Below are positions 49,268 through 58,184 of a stretch of 62,726 nucleotides of DNA, piece by piece. The notes below the pieces were generated by a model. It had not been told where the DNA came from. It did not search any database and was given only the letters and a program-made list of their open reading frames with translations. Made by a program: the position numbers and the translations under genes. The stretch comes from Edaphobacter aggregans (GTDB taxonomy: Bacteria; Acidobacteriota; Terriglobia; Terriglobales; Acidobacteriaceae), in NCBI GenBank assembly GCA_022736715.1, contig DZDJ01000004.1, forward strand, positions 1 to 62,726. The letters are read 5' to 3'. The first letter of the stretch is position 1, and each line of letters begins with the position of its first letter.

Positions 49268-51579
49268 GCTTCGGATTCCCCTTCTTTCCGGCGCGGCTTG
49301 CCGGAGCTGGTAGTGGTGCGGGTCCGCGGCTTGGCGCCGGACCTTCCACTGGCCGGGCCACGCGATGTGCCGCGCGACGTATCGCGGGATGCGCCGCCAG
49401 ACTTGCCTGCAAATTTACCACCCGGCTTCCCTGCGGATTTGAATCCGGGTTTGCTGCCGAAGCTGCCGCCGTACCCGCTGCCAGTCCTATCGCCAGTCCT
49501 GCCGCCGGATCGGGCTGGTGGTTTACCGCCGGGTCTGCGGTCAAAGCCGGGCTTTGCACCGAACTTCGGCTTCTCGCCAAAATTCGGCTTGTCGGCCGAT
49601 TTCGGTCTATCGCTGAACTTGCCAGCGGGTTTGCTGCCGGAGCGCGCAAATGGCCTCTCGTCGCTGAGGGGACGCGGCCTGGAATCGCTGCCTCCGTAGT
49701 AATTGCCCTTGCGGTCTGTCGGGCGACCCTGCGAGCGGTCATCCGCACGCTTGGCAAATGGCCGGGCTGGCCGGTCGCCCGCAGGTTTGTCAAACTTGCG
49801 GGGGCCTGTTCCGGCTGGCTTCTCAAAGCGCGGCTTGCTGCCGAAGACCGGCTTGCCGCGGTCACTGTAGGGTCGGCCGCCAGCGGGACGTTCACCACCG
49901 GTTGGGCGACCAAAGGACGGCCTGTCTCCCGTCGGACGGTCTGAACTCGGACGGGCACCGTAGGGACGATCTCCACCGTAGGGGCGGCCTGCGGGCTTGC
50001 GATCCTGGTACGCTGGCCGGTCGCCGGAACGGTCACGCGGGCCGCCGCGGGAGCCAAAGCCCGGCCGTTCCTTAAATCCGCCCTCTGGGAATCCGCCCTC
50101 TGGCTTTTTCCATGCTCCTTCGGGCTTCTTCCAGCGCGGAGCCCCGCCTGCTGCGGCCGGGCGACGAACCGGACCACGCGCTGGGCCACGAGAGGAGTCA
50201 CGGTCGGAGTCGCGGAAAGGGCGATCTGGACGGTCAAACCGAGCCGGACGGTCAGCGGCAAAACGGCTTGCCCCCGGACGGCCTGTACCAGAACGGCCTT
50301 CCCGGCTGGGCCGGTTTTCGCGCTCTTCCCAGGGACGGTCATACCGCGGCTTGCCCTGTCCCGGTCTGTCCTGTCCCGGCCCGCTCTGGCCTGGTTTGCG
50401 GTCGCTGAATCTTCCCGTGCCGCTACCTGTCCCCGTGCCCGTCCCCCTGACTGGGGCAGCCGGGCGTTTGCCATAGGCGGGCCGCTCCGGGCGCTCTTCG
50501 CCGTTGCGTGGCCCGATACTGCGCGGTGCAGCACCGCGCTGGAATGGCCTCCGTTCGCGTTCCTCACGCGGAGCATAACGCTCCGGCCGGGGCGTGCGAG
50601 GCGTAAAAGTCTTGATAGCCAACGGACGTGCTTCGATTTCGTCTTCGTCGGCATCCAGCGCACCGGCAGAAGGTTCCGGCTCGGCAATTTCAGGAAACTC
50701 CGGCAGGCTGCCGGCAATGTGCAGCAGCGCCTTGCCTTCCAGAACGGCTGATTCCAACTGGCGCGCCGCCGTCAGACCATGCAGCACCTCGCGCACGCGC
50801 GAGCGGGCGGTGAGCGGCGAAAGGAAAATCTCAATTTCCTCGGCGGTGGCGGCAATGGTTGAGGTCAGGTACAGCGCAATCAGGGCAGAAAGCGCCGTGG
50901 GCTGGCCGGCATTGGCCCCTGCCTTGATCTGTTTGGTGAAGCGCTGGGTCGTCAGCTCCCACAGGGCCGGTTTGCCGCCCTGCTGGGGCGCTGGAAAGAC
51001 GCGCAGAATGGCCCACAACTCGCCCAGTGCGCGCAGCACAGCGGCCTCCGTCACCTCGCGGCCCAGTTCGGGCAGCAGTTCGGAGATGGTCATCGCGCCC
51101 TTGTCGTGCAGCAGTTGCCAGGTATGCGATGCCAGCGGAGAGACCTTGCCTGCGCCGCTGGTGGTTGGCGGCTGCTTCCAGTTGCGGTCGCCGCGCAGGG
51201 TGTAGATAAAGGGGAAGGTGGCCGCGGAGACGACAAAATCCGGCTGCTCGCCCAGCGTGCCCAGCAGATTCAATGGGACAGCGGCGCTTTCGGCCACCAG
51301 ACGCACCAGCAGCGCATTCGCTGGCTCGATGGCGGCGGCAGAGGGGGATTCGATGGTTTGACCGCTCACGGCCTCAATCAAGGATGGAGCCGGGGTGGGC
51401 ATCTGCGTGTGGCGCGGAGTGTAAAGGCAAAGCCCCGCCTGGTCGGTCCAGCCGCGGAGGTCGTCAAGGGTAAGAAGCGGCTGGCCATGCTGATGCCAGA
51501 GTTCCGCGCGTGCTGCCTGAAGCTGCTGAGAGTTCAAAGAAAGTCCTTCTAGCCGGAAATCATTCTCGATGACCGGCAT
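49264..51579 (-). CDS. AlkZ-related winged-helix protein with giant disordered tail
   Basis: A 771-residue protein with two very different halves. Residues 1-300 form an ordered region resembling AlkZ/YcaQ-related winged-helix proteins (TWQLLHDKGAMTISELLPELG, REVTEAAVLRALGELWAILRVF, LWELTTQRFTKQIKAGANAG, IEIFLSPLTARSRVREVLHG). AlkZ glycosylase catalytic residues are not visible. Residues ~324-771 are an extreme low-complexity tail of Arg, Gly, Lys, Pro, Asp and Ser with recurrent DRP, GRP, GGRP and KPG units. The start is ATG 51579; an upstream in-frame extension to 51705 is not family-like. It lies between mutL (54 bp upstream) and cmk (4-bp overlap), so it is probably co-transcribed. DNA or RNA binding is inferred. 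Confidence 0.75.
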   Translation of the reverse strand: MPVIENDFRLEGLSLNSQQLQAARAELWHQHGQPLLTLDDLRGWTDQAGLCLYTPRHTQMPTPAPSLIEAVSGQTIESPSAAAIEPANALLVRLVAESAAVPLNLLGTLGEQPDFVVSAATFPFIYTLRGDRNWKQPPTTSGAGKVSPLASHTWQLLHDKGAMTISELLPELGREVTEAAVLRALGELWAILRVFPAPQQGGKPALWELTTQRFTKQIKAGANAGQPTALSALIALYLTSTIAATAEEIEIFLSPLTARSRVREVLHGLTAARQLESAVLEGKALLHIAGSLPEFPEIAEPEPSAGALDADEDEIEARPLAIKTFTPRTPRPERYAPREERERRPFQRGAAPRSIGPRNGEERPERPAYGKRPAAPVRGTGTGTGSGTGRFSDRKPGQSGPGQDRPGQGKPRYDRPWEERENRPSREGRSGTGRPGASRFAADRPARFDRPDRPFRDSDRDSSRGPARGPVRRPAAAGGAPRWKKPEGAWKKPEGGFPEGGFKERPGFGSRGGPRDRSGDRPAYQDRKPAGRPYGGDRPYGARPSSDRPTGDRPSFGRPTGGERPAGGRPYSDRGKPVFGSKPRFEKPAGTGPRKFDKPAGDRPARPFAKRADDRSQGRPTDRKGNYYGGSDSRPRPLSDERPFARSGSKPAGKFSDRPKSADKPNFGEKPKFGAKPGFDRRPGGKPPARSGGRTGDRTGSGYGGSFGSKPGFKSAGKPGGKFAGKSGGASRDTSRGTSRGPASGRSGAKPRTRTTTSSGKPRRKEGESEA

Positions 51580-51632
51580 TTTGCCACAGATGTCCCCGTT
51601 TTGGGGTGCGGCGCGGGCATGGTTTTGCAGCG

Positions 51633-53573
51633 CTAAATGCGCTGGAAGGCCCGTTGTATGTCTTTTAGAGAATACCGCAAGACGATGGGTCGCCCATGCG
51701 GACAACTGGTCGGATGCTCGGTTTTTGCCAATTCTTCCAGCAGCCAGTCGATTTTTGAGGGCTCCAGCGGGGTATTGATCTTGATGGCGGCATGGCAGGC
51801 AATGGAGGCGGCGATGCGCGTCCGCACCGTTTCCAGATTTTCGGCCTGTTTTTCCCGCTCCACCACGGCCAGCACCTCTTCCAGCATCCGCTCCAGTTCG
51901 CGGCCCTCCAGCCCCGTCGGAGCAGCCTTTACGGCCAGCGTGCGCGGGCCAAAGGGCTCAGCCTCAAAGCCATTGCGTTGCAGCTCCTCGGCAATGGCGG
52001 TAAAGGCCACCATCTGTGCCGGCAGCAGTTCAAGGAGCACGGGCATCAACAGCCGCTGGCGCTGCACCTGCTCCACCTCGCGCTCGCGCAGCACTTTCTC
52101 AAACAAAATGCGCTCGTGCGCCACATGCTGGTCGATGATCCACAACCCCTCCTCATTCACGGCCAGAATGAAGGAGTTCCGCAGTTGTCCCAGCGGTCTG
52201 AGGCTGGCAAGCGAGTTCAGCGTCGGCTGCGGCTCCTCCGCGGCTGGGGCTTCAACTAAGCCATAGGCGGCAGACGGTGCCGGGGTGGTCTGCGGAAAGG
52301 GCAGGTTCACGGGTGCGGCTGGCGGCACCGGAGCCTCCAGCGTGAATGCGGCTGTATCTTCCGGCCGGGGCAGCGGACCGGACTGCTGCTCCAGCTCCAT
52401 CGGCAGCACCGTTGGCGGCGGCGATGGAGCCAGTCCGGAGGGAAGATCCAGCGTGAGCGACGGCGAGGCCTGCGGCGCAGCGTGCAGCGCCTTCAGGAAG
52501 TCCGCGGCAGGCCGGATGGCGATCAGCGTATTGCGCACGCTGTCGCGCACAAAGTCATGGATAAAGCTGCCCTGGCGGAAGCGGACCTCCGTCTTGGCCG
52601 GATGCACATTTACGTCCACCTCCTCCGCAGGCAGTTCCAGAAACAGCGCCACCACCGGAAACGAGGTGGGCGGCAGAATGTTGCGGTAGGCCTCCGTAAG
52701 TGCATGTAGAATCAGCCTGTCGCGCACAATGCGGCCATTCACAAAGACGTAGATCGAGTTGCGGTTCAGCTTCTGCAGCTCCGGTTTGGAAACGAAGCCG
52801 CTCACCCGCAGAAAGCCCGGCCTGGGCGGCTCATAGTCGGCATCGCGCTTCCACGGCGGCGGCTCCGGCAGGCCAGCCCGGGCAAAGTCAATCTCCGCGG
52901 CCACCGGCAGCAACTGCGCAAAGGTGTCGCGGCCAAAGATCTGGAAGAGTCGGTCCGACGCACTGGAGACCGCCGGCGCGGAAAGCAGCGTGTGCGTGGC
53001 CGAGTGCAGCTCAAAGTGTTTGCCGGGATGCGCCAGCGCGTAATGCGTCACCAGTGCGGCCACATGCGAAAGCTCGGTCTGCTCAGACTTGAGAAATTTT
53101 CGCCGCGCCGGGGTGTTGAAAAAAATGTCGCGGATGGTGATGGTGGTGCCCTGCGGCAGACCAGCATCGTCGACGCGCAGCACCTTGCCGCCGACAATTT
53201 CCATCTCGGTGCCGACGGTGTCTTCTGCTGCGCGTGTCGTCATGTGCAGCCGCGCAACGGAGGCGATGGAGGGCAACGCTTCTCCGCGAAAGCCCAGCGT
53301 GGCAATGGACAGCAGATCATCGCTGCTGCGGATTTTGGAGGTGGCGTGGCGCTCAAAGGCCAGCAACGCATCGTCGCGGCCCATGCCCATGCCGTCGTCG
53401 GCAATGCGGATCAGCTTGCGTCCGCCGCCCTCCACCTCAATGCGGACACGCGCGGCCTGGGCGTCGAGGGCATTTTCCAGCAGCTCTTTTACGACGGAGG
53501 CGGGTCGTTCCACCACTTCGCCTGCGGCGATCTGGTTGGCTACCTGGTCGGAAAGTACGCGGATGCGGCCCAT
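51633..53573 (-). CDS. mutL: DNA mismatch repair protein MutL
   Basis: GHKL ATPase and endonuclease coordinating mismatch repair with MutS. The 646-residue protein has the ATP-binding motifs DQVANQIAAGEVVERPASVVKE near residue 10, IADDGMGM near 57 and TLGFRGEALPSI near 93. A proline-rich linker (about 355-440) follows. The C-terminal dimer domain carries the endonuclease metal motif DQHVAHERILFE, where most relatives have DQHA, plus ACHAAIKIN and the zinc-site CPHGRP. It is therefore the nuclease-active form found where MutH is absent. mutS is not in the window. The AlkZ-like gene follows downstream. Confidence 0.96.
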   Translation of the reverse strand: MGRIRVLSDQVANQIAAGEVVERPASVVKELLENALDAQAARVRIEVEGGGRKLIRIADDGMGMGRDDALLAFERHATSKIRSSDDLLSIATLGFRGEALPSIASVARLHMTTRAAEDTVGTEMEIVGGKVLRVDDAGLPQGTTITIRDIFFNTPARRKFLKSEQTELSHVAALVTHYALAHPGKHFELHSATHTLLSAPAVSSASDRLFQIFGRDTFAQLLPVAAEIDFARAGLPEPPPWKRDADYEPPRPGFLRVSGFVSKPELQKLNRNSIYVFVNGRIVRDRLILHALTEAYRNILPPTSFPVVALFLELPAEEVDVNVHPAKTEVRFRQGSFIHDFVRDSVRNTLIAIRPAADFLKALHAAPQASPSLTLDLPSGLAPSPPPTVLPMELEQQSGPLPRPEDTAAFTLEAPVPPAAPVNLPFPQTTPAPSAAYGLVEAPAAEEPQPTLNSLASLRPLGQLRNSFILAVNEEGLWIIDQHVAHERILFEKVLREREVEQVQRQRLLMPVLLELLPAQMVAFTAIAEELQRNGFEAEPFGPRTLAVKAAPTGLEGRELERMLEEVLAVVEREKQAENLETVRTRIAASIACHAAIKINTPLEPSKIDWLLEELAKTEHPTSCPHGRPIVLRYSLKDIQRAFQRI

Positions 53574-53620
53574 AGCTTTTGATTGTATGAGAGGAAGAAG
53601 CGGGTCGACTGCAAATCACA

Positions 53621-53650
53621 AGGCCCATCCGGTTGCTGGCGGATGGGCCT
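53621..53650 (-). terminator. Stem-loop after pyk
   Basis: AGGCCCATCC and GGATGGGCCT form a 10-bp stem with a 10-nt loop. It lies between the pyk stop and the mutL start. The T-run on the minus strand is poor (TTGTGATTTGC), so termination may be incomplete. Confidence 0.6.
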
Positions 53651-53668
53651 GTGGGTTTTCTGTGGTGA

Positions 53669-55162
53669 TCAGCCCATTTTGGTCGAGTTCGGATCGCGGT
53701 CGCCGACCATGTGCAGGCGCATGAAGTTGGTGGCGCCGCTCAGCGTGCGGGTCCCGGCCACGATGCCCAGAATTTCTTTTGTTTTGATATGGCCCGCCTT
53801 CTCCAGAACCTCTTCGGCCGTGTCCACCAGCATGTCGGTGTTGGTTATCTTGTGGCAATGGATCGGCTCCACGCCCCACAGCAGCATGCAGCGGTTCACC
53901 ACCGTCTCAAACGGGCTCAGCGCAAAGGTGCGCGGAGTGGGGCGATACTTTGAGAGCAGGCGCGCGCTGTTGCCGCTCTCGGTAAAGATGGCAATTGCCG
54001 CCACATTCAGGTCCTGCGTGGCATGGGCCATGCACTCGCAGATGGTCTCGGCAATCGACAGGCCGCCGCGCGGGGTAATGCGCACCGCAGGCGTCTGCAT
54101 GTTACAAATCTGATGCTCGGTTTCGCTGACGATCTTGGCCATCATGGCCACGGACTCCACCGGATATTTGCCGGCAGCGCTCTCGGCCGACAGCATCACC
54201 GCGTCCGTGCCGTCGTAAATCGCGTTGGCCACGTCGCTGGCTTCGGCGCGGGTGGGCCGCGGATTTTCGATCATCGACTCCAGCATCTGCGTTGCGGTAA
54301 TCACCGGGCGGCGATACTCGGCTGCGCGGCGGATGATGAGCTTCTGGATGGCGGGCACCTTTTCCGGCGGCATTTCCACGCCCAGGTCGCCGCGGGCCAC
54401 CATCACGCCGTCGGTCACTTCCAGAATTTCGTCCAGATGGTCGATCGCCTGCGGCTTTTCCAGCTTGGCAACCACCCAGGTATCTGCCCCCAGCGCGGCA
54501 ATCTGTTCCTTTACGTGGTTCACATCCTCAGCCGTGCGGACAAACGAGACGGCGATGGCGTCCACACTCTGCGCGATGGCGAACCGCAGGTCTTCCTCGT
54601 CCTTTTCCGTCAGTGAGGGCACCTTAACGGGAATACCCGGCAGATTGATGCCTTTGTTTTCGCCCAGTATGCCGCCGTTGATGACTTCGCACTCCACGTC
54701 TTCACCGTGGAGCTGCACTACGCGCAGTTCAATCAGGCCATCGGAGAGCAGAATGCGGGCTCCCGGCTCCAGATTTTCGGCCAGCGTCTTGAAAACCGTG
54801 CCCACCAGCTCGGCCGTGCCTTCCACCTCGCGCGGGGTAATGGTGAAGCGCTTGCCCGCTTCCAGCAGTACCGGCTTGCGGTCCTTCAGGCGGCTGGTGC
54901 GGATCTTGGGGCCCTGCAGGTCGGCCAGAATGCAGATGGGCTTGCACTCCTCGCGGCTGATCTTGCGCACCATCTGGATCAGGGCCGCTTTCTGTTCGTG
55001 GGAGCCATGGGAAAAGTTGAGCCGGGCCACATCGAGTCCGGCGCGCACAAGCTGGCGGAAAACGTCTTCACTGCTGGAGGCGGGCCCAAGTGTTGCAACA
55101 ATCTTCGCGCGGCGCAGATGTGCGCCCGGCTTTCCATTTGCATCCGTAAACGTGGCATTCAT
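53669..55162 (-). CDS. pyk: Pyruvate kinase
   Basis: Converts phosphoenolpyruvate and ADP to pyruvate and ATP at the end of glycolysis. The 497-residue protein has RAKIVATLGPASSS near residue 20, RLNFSHGSHE near 50, LADLQGPKIRTSRL near 82, the catalytic Lys region VVAKLEKPQAIDHLDEI near 240 and the signature VITATQMLESMIENPRPTRAE near 290. The B domain spans about 87-190 and the C-terminal regulatory domain covers 360-497. Start MNATFTDANGK. It is a single copy in the window, between brkB and mutL on the same strand. Confidence 0.96.
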   Translation of the reverse strand: MNATFTDANGKPGAHLRRAKIVATLGPASSSEDVFRQLVRAGLDVARLNFSHGSHEQKAALIQMVRKISREECKPICILADLQGPKIRTSRLKDRKPVLLEAGKRFTITPREVEGTAELVGTVFKTLAENLEPGARILLSDGLIELRVVQLHGEDVECEVINGGILGENKGINLPGIPVKVPSLTEKDEEDLRFAIAQSVDAIAVSFVRTAEDVNHVKEQIAALGADTWVVAKLEKPQAIDHLDEILEVTDGVMVARGDLGVEMPPEKVPAIQKLIIRRAAEYRRPVITATQMLESMIENPRPTRAEASDVANAIYDGTDAVMLSAESAAGKYPVESVAMMAKIVSETEHQICNMQTPAVRITPRGGLSIAETICECMAHATQDLNVAAIAIFTESGNSARLLSKYRPTPRTFALSPFETVVNRCMLLWGVEPIHCHKITNTDMLVDTAEEVLEKAGHIKTKEILGIVAGTRTLSGATNFMRLHMVGDRDPNSTKMG

Positions 55163-55339
55163 AGTGATGTATCGCAGTCCTTCTGGGGTAAGAGAGAAAC
55201 GTTTCTATTGGTCTTGCAATGTGAATTTTCCGGGTCGCTGTCATTCTACCTGTTTGGGAGGTTCAGCGTGCAATTCCGGCAGAGATAAATCGTTTGCGGC
55301 CCGTCAGCGCCGTCGGCGGTGCGCTTACAGCCGCAGAGT

Positions 55340-56197
55340 TTATTCCGCGTCCTTTGCACGAATCTCTTTTTTGGGGAAGAGCTGCGCGTTGAACTCTGCG
55401 CCGATCAGGATGCTGAGCGAGATGATGTACAGCCAGACGAGCAGCGCGATGCCAGCGCCCAGCGAGCCGTAGAAACGTGTGTAGTTGGCGTGGCGGGTCA
55501 CATACCAGCCAAAGACCAGCGTGGAGAGGAACCACATCAGCGTGGCCATGGCCGCGCCCGGCAAGGCATAGCGCCAGCTGTGGGTGCGCGGAGTGCCGAA
55601 GTGGTAGATGAGCCCGATTACGGCCACGCTGCACAACATGGCAATGGACCAGCGCGCCAGCATCCAGCCAAAGAGAACAATGCCCATCAGCCGATGGTCA
55701 GAGTGTGCAACCATCCAGGATTCAATCACATGGCCAAAGACCACCAGCAGGCTGGCGAACATCATGGGGACGATCGAAAACGGCACCAGGGAAAAGCTGA
55801 CAATCCGTTTGCGCCAGAAGCTCCAGTAGTTGCGCGGCACGCCATAGGCGCGGCGGAAGCCCTCCATCAGAGAGACCATGATGCCCACCGCTCCCAGAAA
55901 GCTCACAAAAAATGCCGAGAACAGCAACTGCGCGGAGTGCCGCCGCAGCAGCGGCGTAGAGAAGTAGTTCTGCAGCAGCGGGGCAGCGCTGGGGGGCAGC
56001 AACTGGTCGAAGGCGGTGTGCAGCGTGCCACGGAAGCTGGCCGTGGCCGGCGTGAGCGCCAGCACGGAGACGACCACCAGCAGCGCCGGGAAAAGACTCA
56101 GGATGGAGGAGTAGGCCGAGGCCTTGGCGAGCGTGAGCGCGTCATGCACAATGGCCTGCATCACCGCGCGCCGCAGATGAACCAGAAAGCGCAACAT
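55340..56197 (-). CDS. YihY/virulence factor BrkB family membrane protein
   Basis: A 285-residue inner-membrane protein with six spans and the YihY/BrkB pattern: ALTLAKASAYSSILSLFPALLVVV near residue 22, FSAFFVSFLGAVGIMVSLMEGFRRAYGV near 93, and WRYALPGAAMATLMWFLSTLVFGWYV near 208. NYTRFYGSLGAGIALLVWLYIISLSILIGAEFNA near 240 is the characteristic final block. These proteins were once misannotated as RNase BN; a transporter role is suspected. It follows the thioredoxin gene by 50 bp on the same strand. Confidence 0.92.
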   Translation of the reverse strand: MLRFLVHLRRAVMQAIVHDALTLAKASAYSSILSLFPALLVVVSVLALTPATASFRGTLHTAFDQLLPPSAAPLLQNYFSTPLLRRHSAQLLFSAFFVSFLGAVGIMVSLMEGFRRAYGVPRNYWSFWRKRIVSFSLVPFSIVPMMFASLLVVFGHVIESWMVAHSDHRLMGIVLFGWMLARWSIAMLCSVAVIGLIYHFGTPRTHSWRYALPGAAMATLMWFLSTLVFGWYVTRHANYTRFYGSLGAGIALLVWLYIISLSILIGAEFNAQLFPKKEIRAKDAE

Positions 56198-56247
56198 ACG
56201 CCATTGAGACTACCGTATGTTGCGCATACAGTCAGTACGAAATCCGG

Positions 56248-56790
56248 TCAGGATTTCTTTCCGGCAGGTGCGGGCCTCCATTTCTGCAGAAATTCCGTGA
56301 CAGCGCCGGGGCTCATGTGGCGCATGTCTTCAAATTGCCCGGTGCGCTGGCTGTAAAGCAGGCGGCCATGCGGGTTGAGCACGGCCAGCGCGGGGACCCC
56401 CTTTTGCAACGGAATATCGTATTGCCTGGCCAGGTCCAGATTCTTGTCATACCGGCCAACGTTGATATGCACCACCACAAAGCTGCTCTGCACCAGCTCC
56501 AGATTCGGGCTCTGGCGCAGGTAGATGTCGAGCACTTTGCAGTCCCCGCACCAGTCCGCGCCAAAGTCGAGAATCACGTTGCGATGGTACTTGCGCGCCG
56601 TCACCAGTGCGGCCTGGATGTCGGCCTTGGCATTGGCCGTGTCGGAGTATATCTGCGGTGCGGCCGCCTGATAAAAGGCATGGACGCTGGCCGGGTGCAG
56701 CACGACCGCCTGCAGAGCACTGCCCGGAGACAAGAGAAGTCCGGAGAGAGCAAAAGCAGCGGCAGTGTGGAGGAAGGACCGGATGGACAA
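56248..56790 (-). CDS. Exported thioredoxin-fold protein (WCGDC)
   Basis: A periplasmic or secreted thiol-disulfide protein of 180 residues. The start is TTG at 56790 with a strong GGAGG ribosome binding site five bases upstream. A signal peptide (FLHTAAAFALSGLLLSPGSA) covers about residues 6-25. The thioredoxin core shows ILDFGADWCGDCKVLDIYL near 73, with active-site WCGDC, and the cis-proline GVPALAVLNP near 130. An extended N-terminal helix region (40-65) precedes the fold, as in DsbE/thioredoxin-like lipid-free exported forms. Partner unknown. Confidence 0.85.
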   Translation of the reverse strand: MSIRSFLHTAAAFALSGLLLSPGSALQAVVLHPASVHAFYQAAAPQIYSDTANAKADIQAALVTARKYHRNVILDFGADWCGDCKVLDIYLRQSPNLELVQSSFVVVHINVGRYDKNLDLARQYDIPLQKGVPALAVLNPHGRLLYSQRTGQFEDMRHMSPGAVTEFLQKWRPAPAGKKS

Positions 56791-56951
56791 GGAAACCTCC
56801 TGCTGAAATCAAAATAGAGTGGCTTGCAGACCGTGCTCCAGAGTTTGAGTGTCGCGGAAAACGGAGCTTTCGTGAAAAAGAGGAATCGGATGCTGCGAAG
56901 GATGCGGGCCGGCGCGGAATGCGCATCGGCCTGCATTGTTCTGCAATTTTC

Positions 56952-58112
56952 TCATGCAAATATGATGCATACTGGCGAGCCGAGCTTGTAGGTGCGGCCG
57001 GTTGGCGTCAGCAGGCCGCGGTCGGGGTCGCGCTTGAAAATGGTGATAATGTCGGCCGTCTGGTCGCCCACCAGCAGCCATCTGCCGCTGGGGTCCAGCG
57101 TAAAGAAGCGCGGCATGGGGCCGCCGCTGGGAAGGCGCTGCAGGAACTTCAGCAGACCGTTGCCAACATCAACGGCAAAGACCACCACCAGGCCAATGCC
57201 GCGGTTGGTGGCGTACACATGGCGTCCCGACGGATCGACGGCAATCTCTGCGCCGGTGTTGGTCACCGTAGTGGAGGTATAGCCGTTGGGCAGCAGCGAA
57301 ACCGTGGAGCGATAGGTCAGCGTTCCCTTGACGGCATTCCAGTACAGCAGGTCGATGGACGCGCCCATCTCGTTCATGGCATACACCCACCGGCCATTGG
57401 GATGGAAGGTAAGGTGCCGCGGGCCGGAGCCAGGGGCCGCCGTGTAATACGGCGGATTGTTGGGCGTCAGCTTCGCCGTGGCTGCGTCCAGCCGGTAGAT
57501 GTGGATGCGGTCGAGCCCCAGATCATTGACCAGCACAAAGCGGTTGTCCGGCGAAACCGTGCAGCAGTGCGCGTGTGGCGCTTCCTGGCGGTCTTTGTTG
57601 GGGCCGTGGCCGGTGTACTGGAAGTGCGACACCATCCCGCTCAGCGTGCCGTCGGGCCTGATCTGGTAGGAGGAGATGCTGCCGCCGCCGTAGTTGGCCA
57701 CGAAGACGCACTTCCCCGTGTGGTCGACAGCGATGTGCGCCGGGCCTGCGCCGCCGGAGTCCACCGTATTCAGCGCCGTCAGCGCGCCGGTGGCCGGGTT
57801 CAGGCGGAAGCCGGAAACAGCGCCATCCTTGCCGCCGTGGAAGTTCTCAATTTCGTTGATGCAATACAGGGCCCGGTGGTCCGGCGTTACCGCCATGAAG
57901 GTGGGATCCGGGGTGGTGGCATCCAGCGCAAAAGGAGAAAGTTCGCCCTTGGCGGCATCCCAGTGGCTCAGATAAATGCCTTTGCTGGACTTCTCTGTGT
58001 AGGTGCCAATGTAGACCAGTGAGTTGGCTGCGGCATCGGCTGCAAGCGCACGCAGCCCGGCCGGGACAAATGGGGCAACTGCGAGGAAGGAGCGGCGAGT
58101 TATCTGTGTCAT
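56952..58112 (-). CDS. Lactonase-family seven-bladed beta-propeller protein, Tat-exported
   Basis: Related to 6-phosphogluconolactonase YbhE and muconate cycloisomerase-like propellers. The 386-residue protein starts MTQITRRSFLAVAPFVPAG, a twin-arginine signal. Repeated propeller blades follow: YIGTYTEKSSKGIYLSHWD, LYCINEIENFHGGKDGAVSGFRL, GPAHIAVDHTGKCVFVANYGGGSI, GPRHLTFHPNGRWVYAMNEM and MPRFFTLDPSGRWLLVGDQ. Two ATGs (58112 and 58124) give the same signal; I used 58112. Export makes a sugar-phosphate role unlikely, so the substrate is probably an extracellular lactone. Confidence 0.85.
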   Translation of the reverse strand: MTQITRRSFLAVAPFVPAGLRALAADAAANSLVYIGTYTEKSSKGIYLSHWDAAKGELSPFALDATTPDPTFMAVTPDHRALYCINEIENFHGGKDGAVSGFRLNPATGALTALNTVDSGGAGPAHIAVDHTGKCVFVANYGGGSISSYQIRPDGTLSGMVSHFQYTGHGPNKDRQEAPHAHCCTVSPDNRFVLVNDLGLDRIHIYRLDAATAKLTPNNPPYYTAAPGSGPRHLTFHPNGRWVYAMNEMGASIDLLYWNAVKGTLTYRSTVSLLPNGYTSTTVTNTGAEIAVDPSGRHVYATNRGIGLVVVFAVDVGNGLLKFLQRLPSGGPMPRFFTLDPSGRWLLVGDQTADIITIFKRDPDRGLLTPTGRTYKLGSPVCIIFA

Positions 58113-58184
58113 CCTGCGAACCATGGTATCGCAGATGGAAGACGCAGGCCGCATGGAATGAGCCGCTGCGGCCTGCGAAAGGGA

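Noticed and set aside
49245..50717. Long alternative frames within the low-complexity tail gene
   Set aside because: Arg/Gly/Pro repeats keep several frames open. Only the frame with the winged-helix half and the cmk overlap makes sense.
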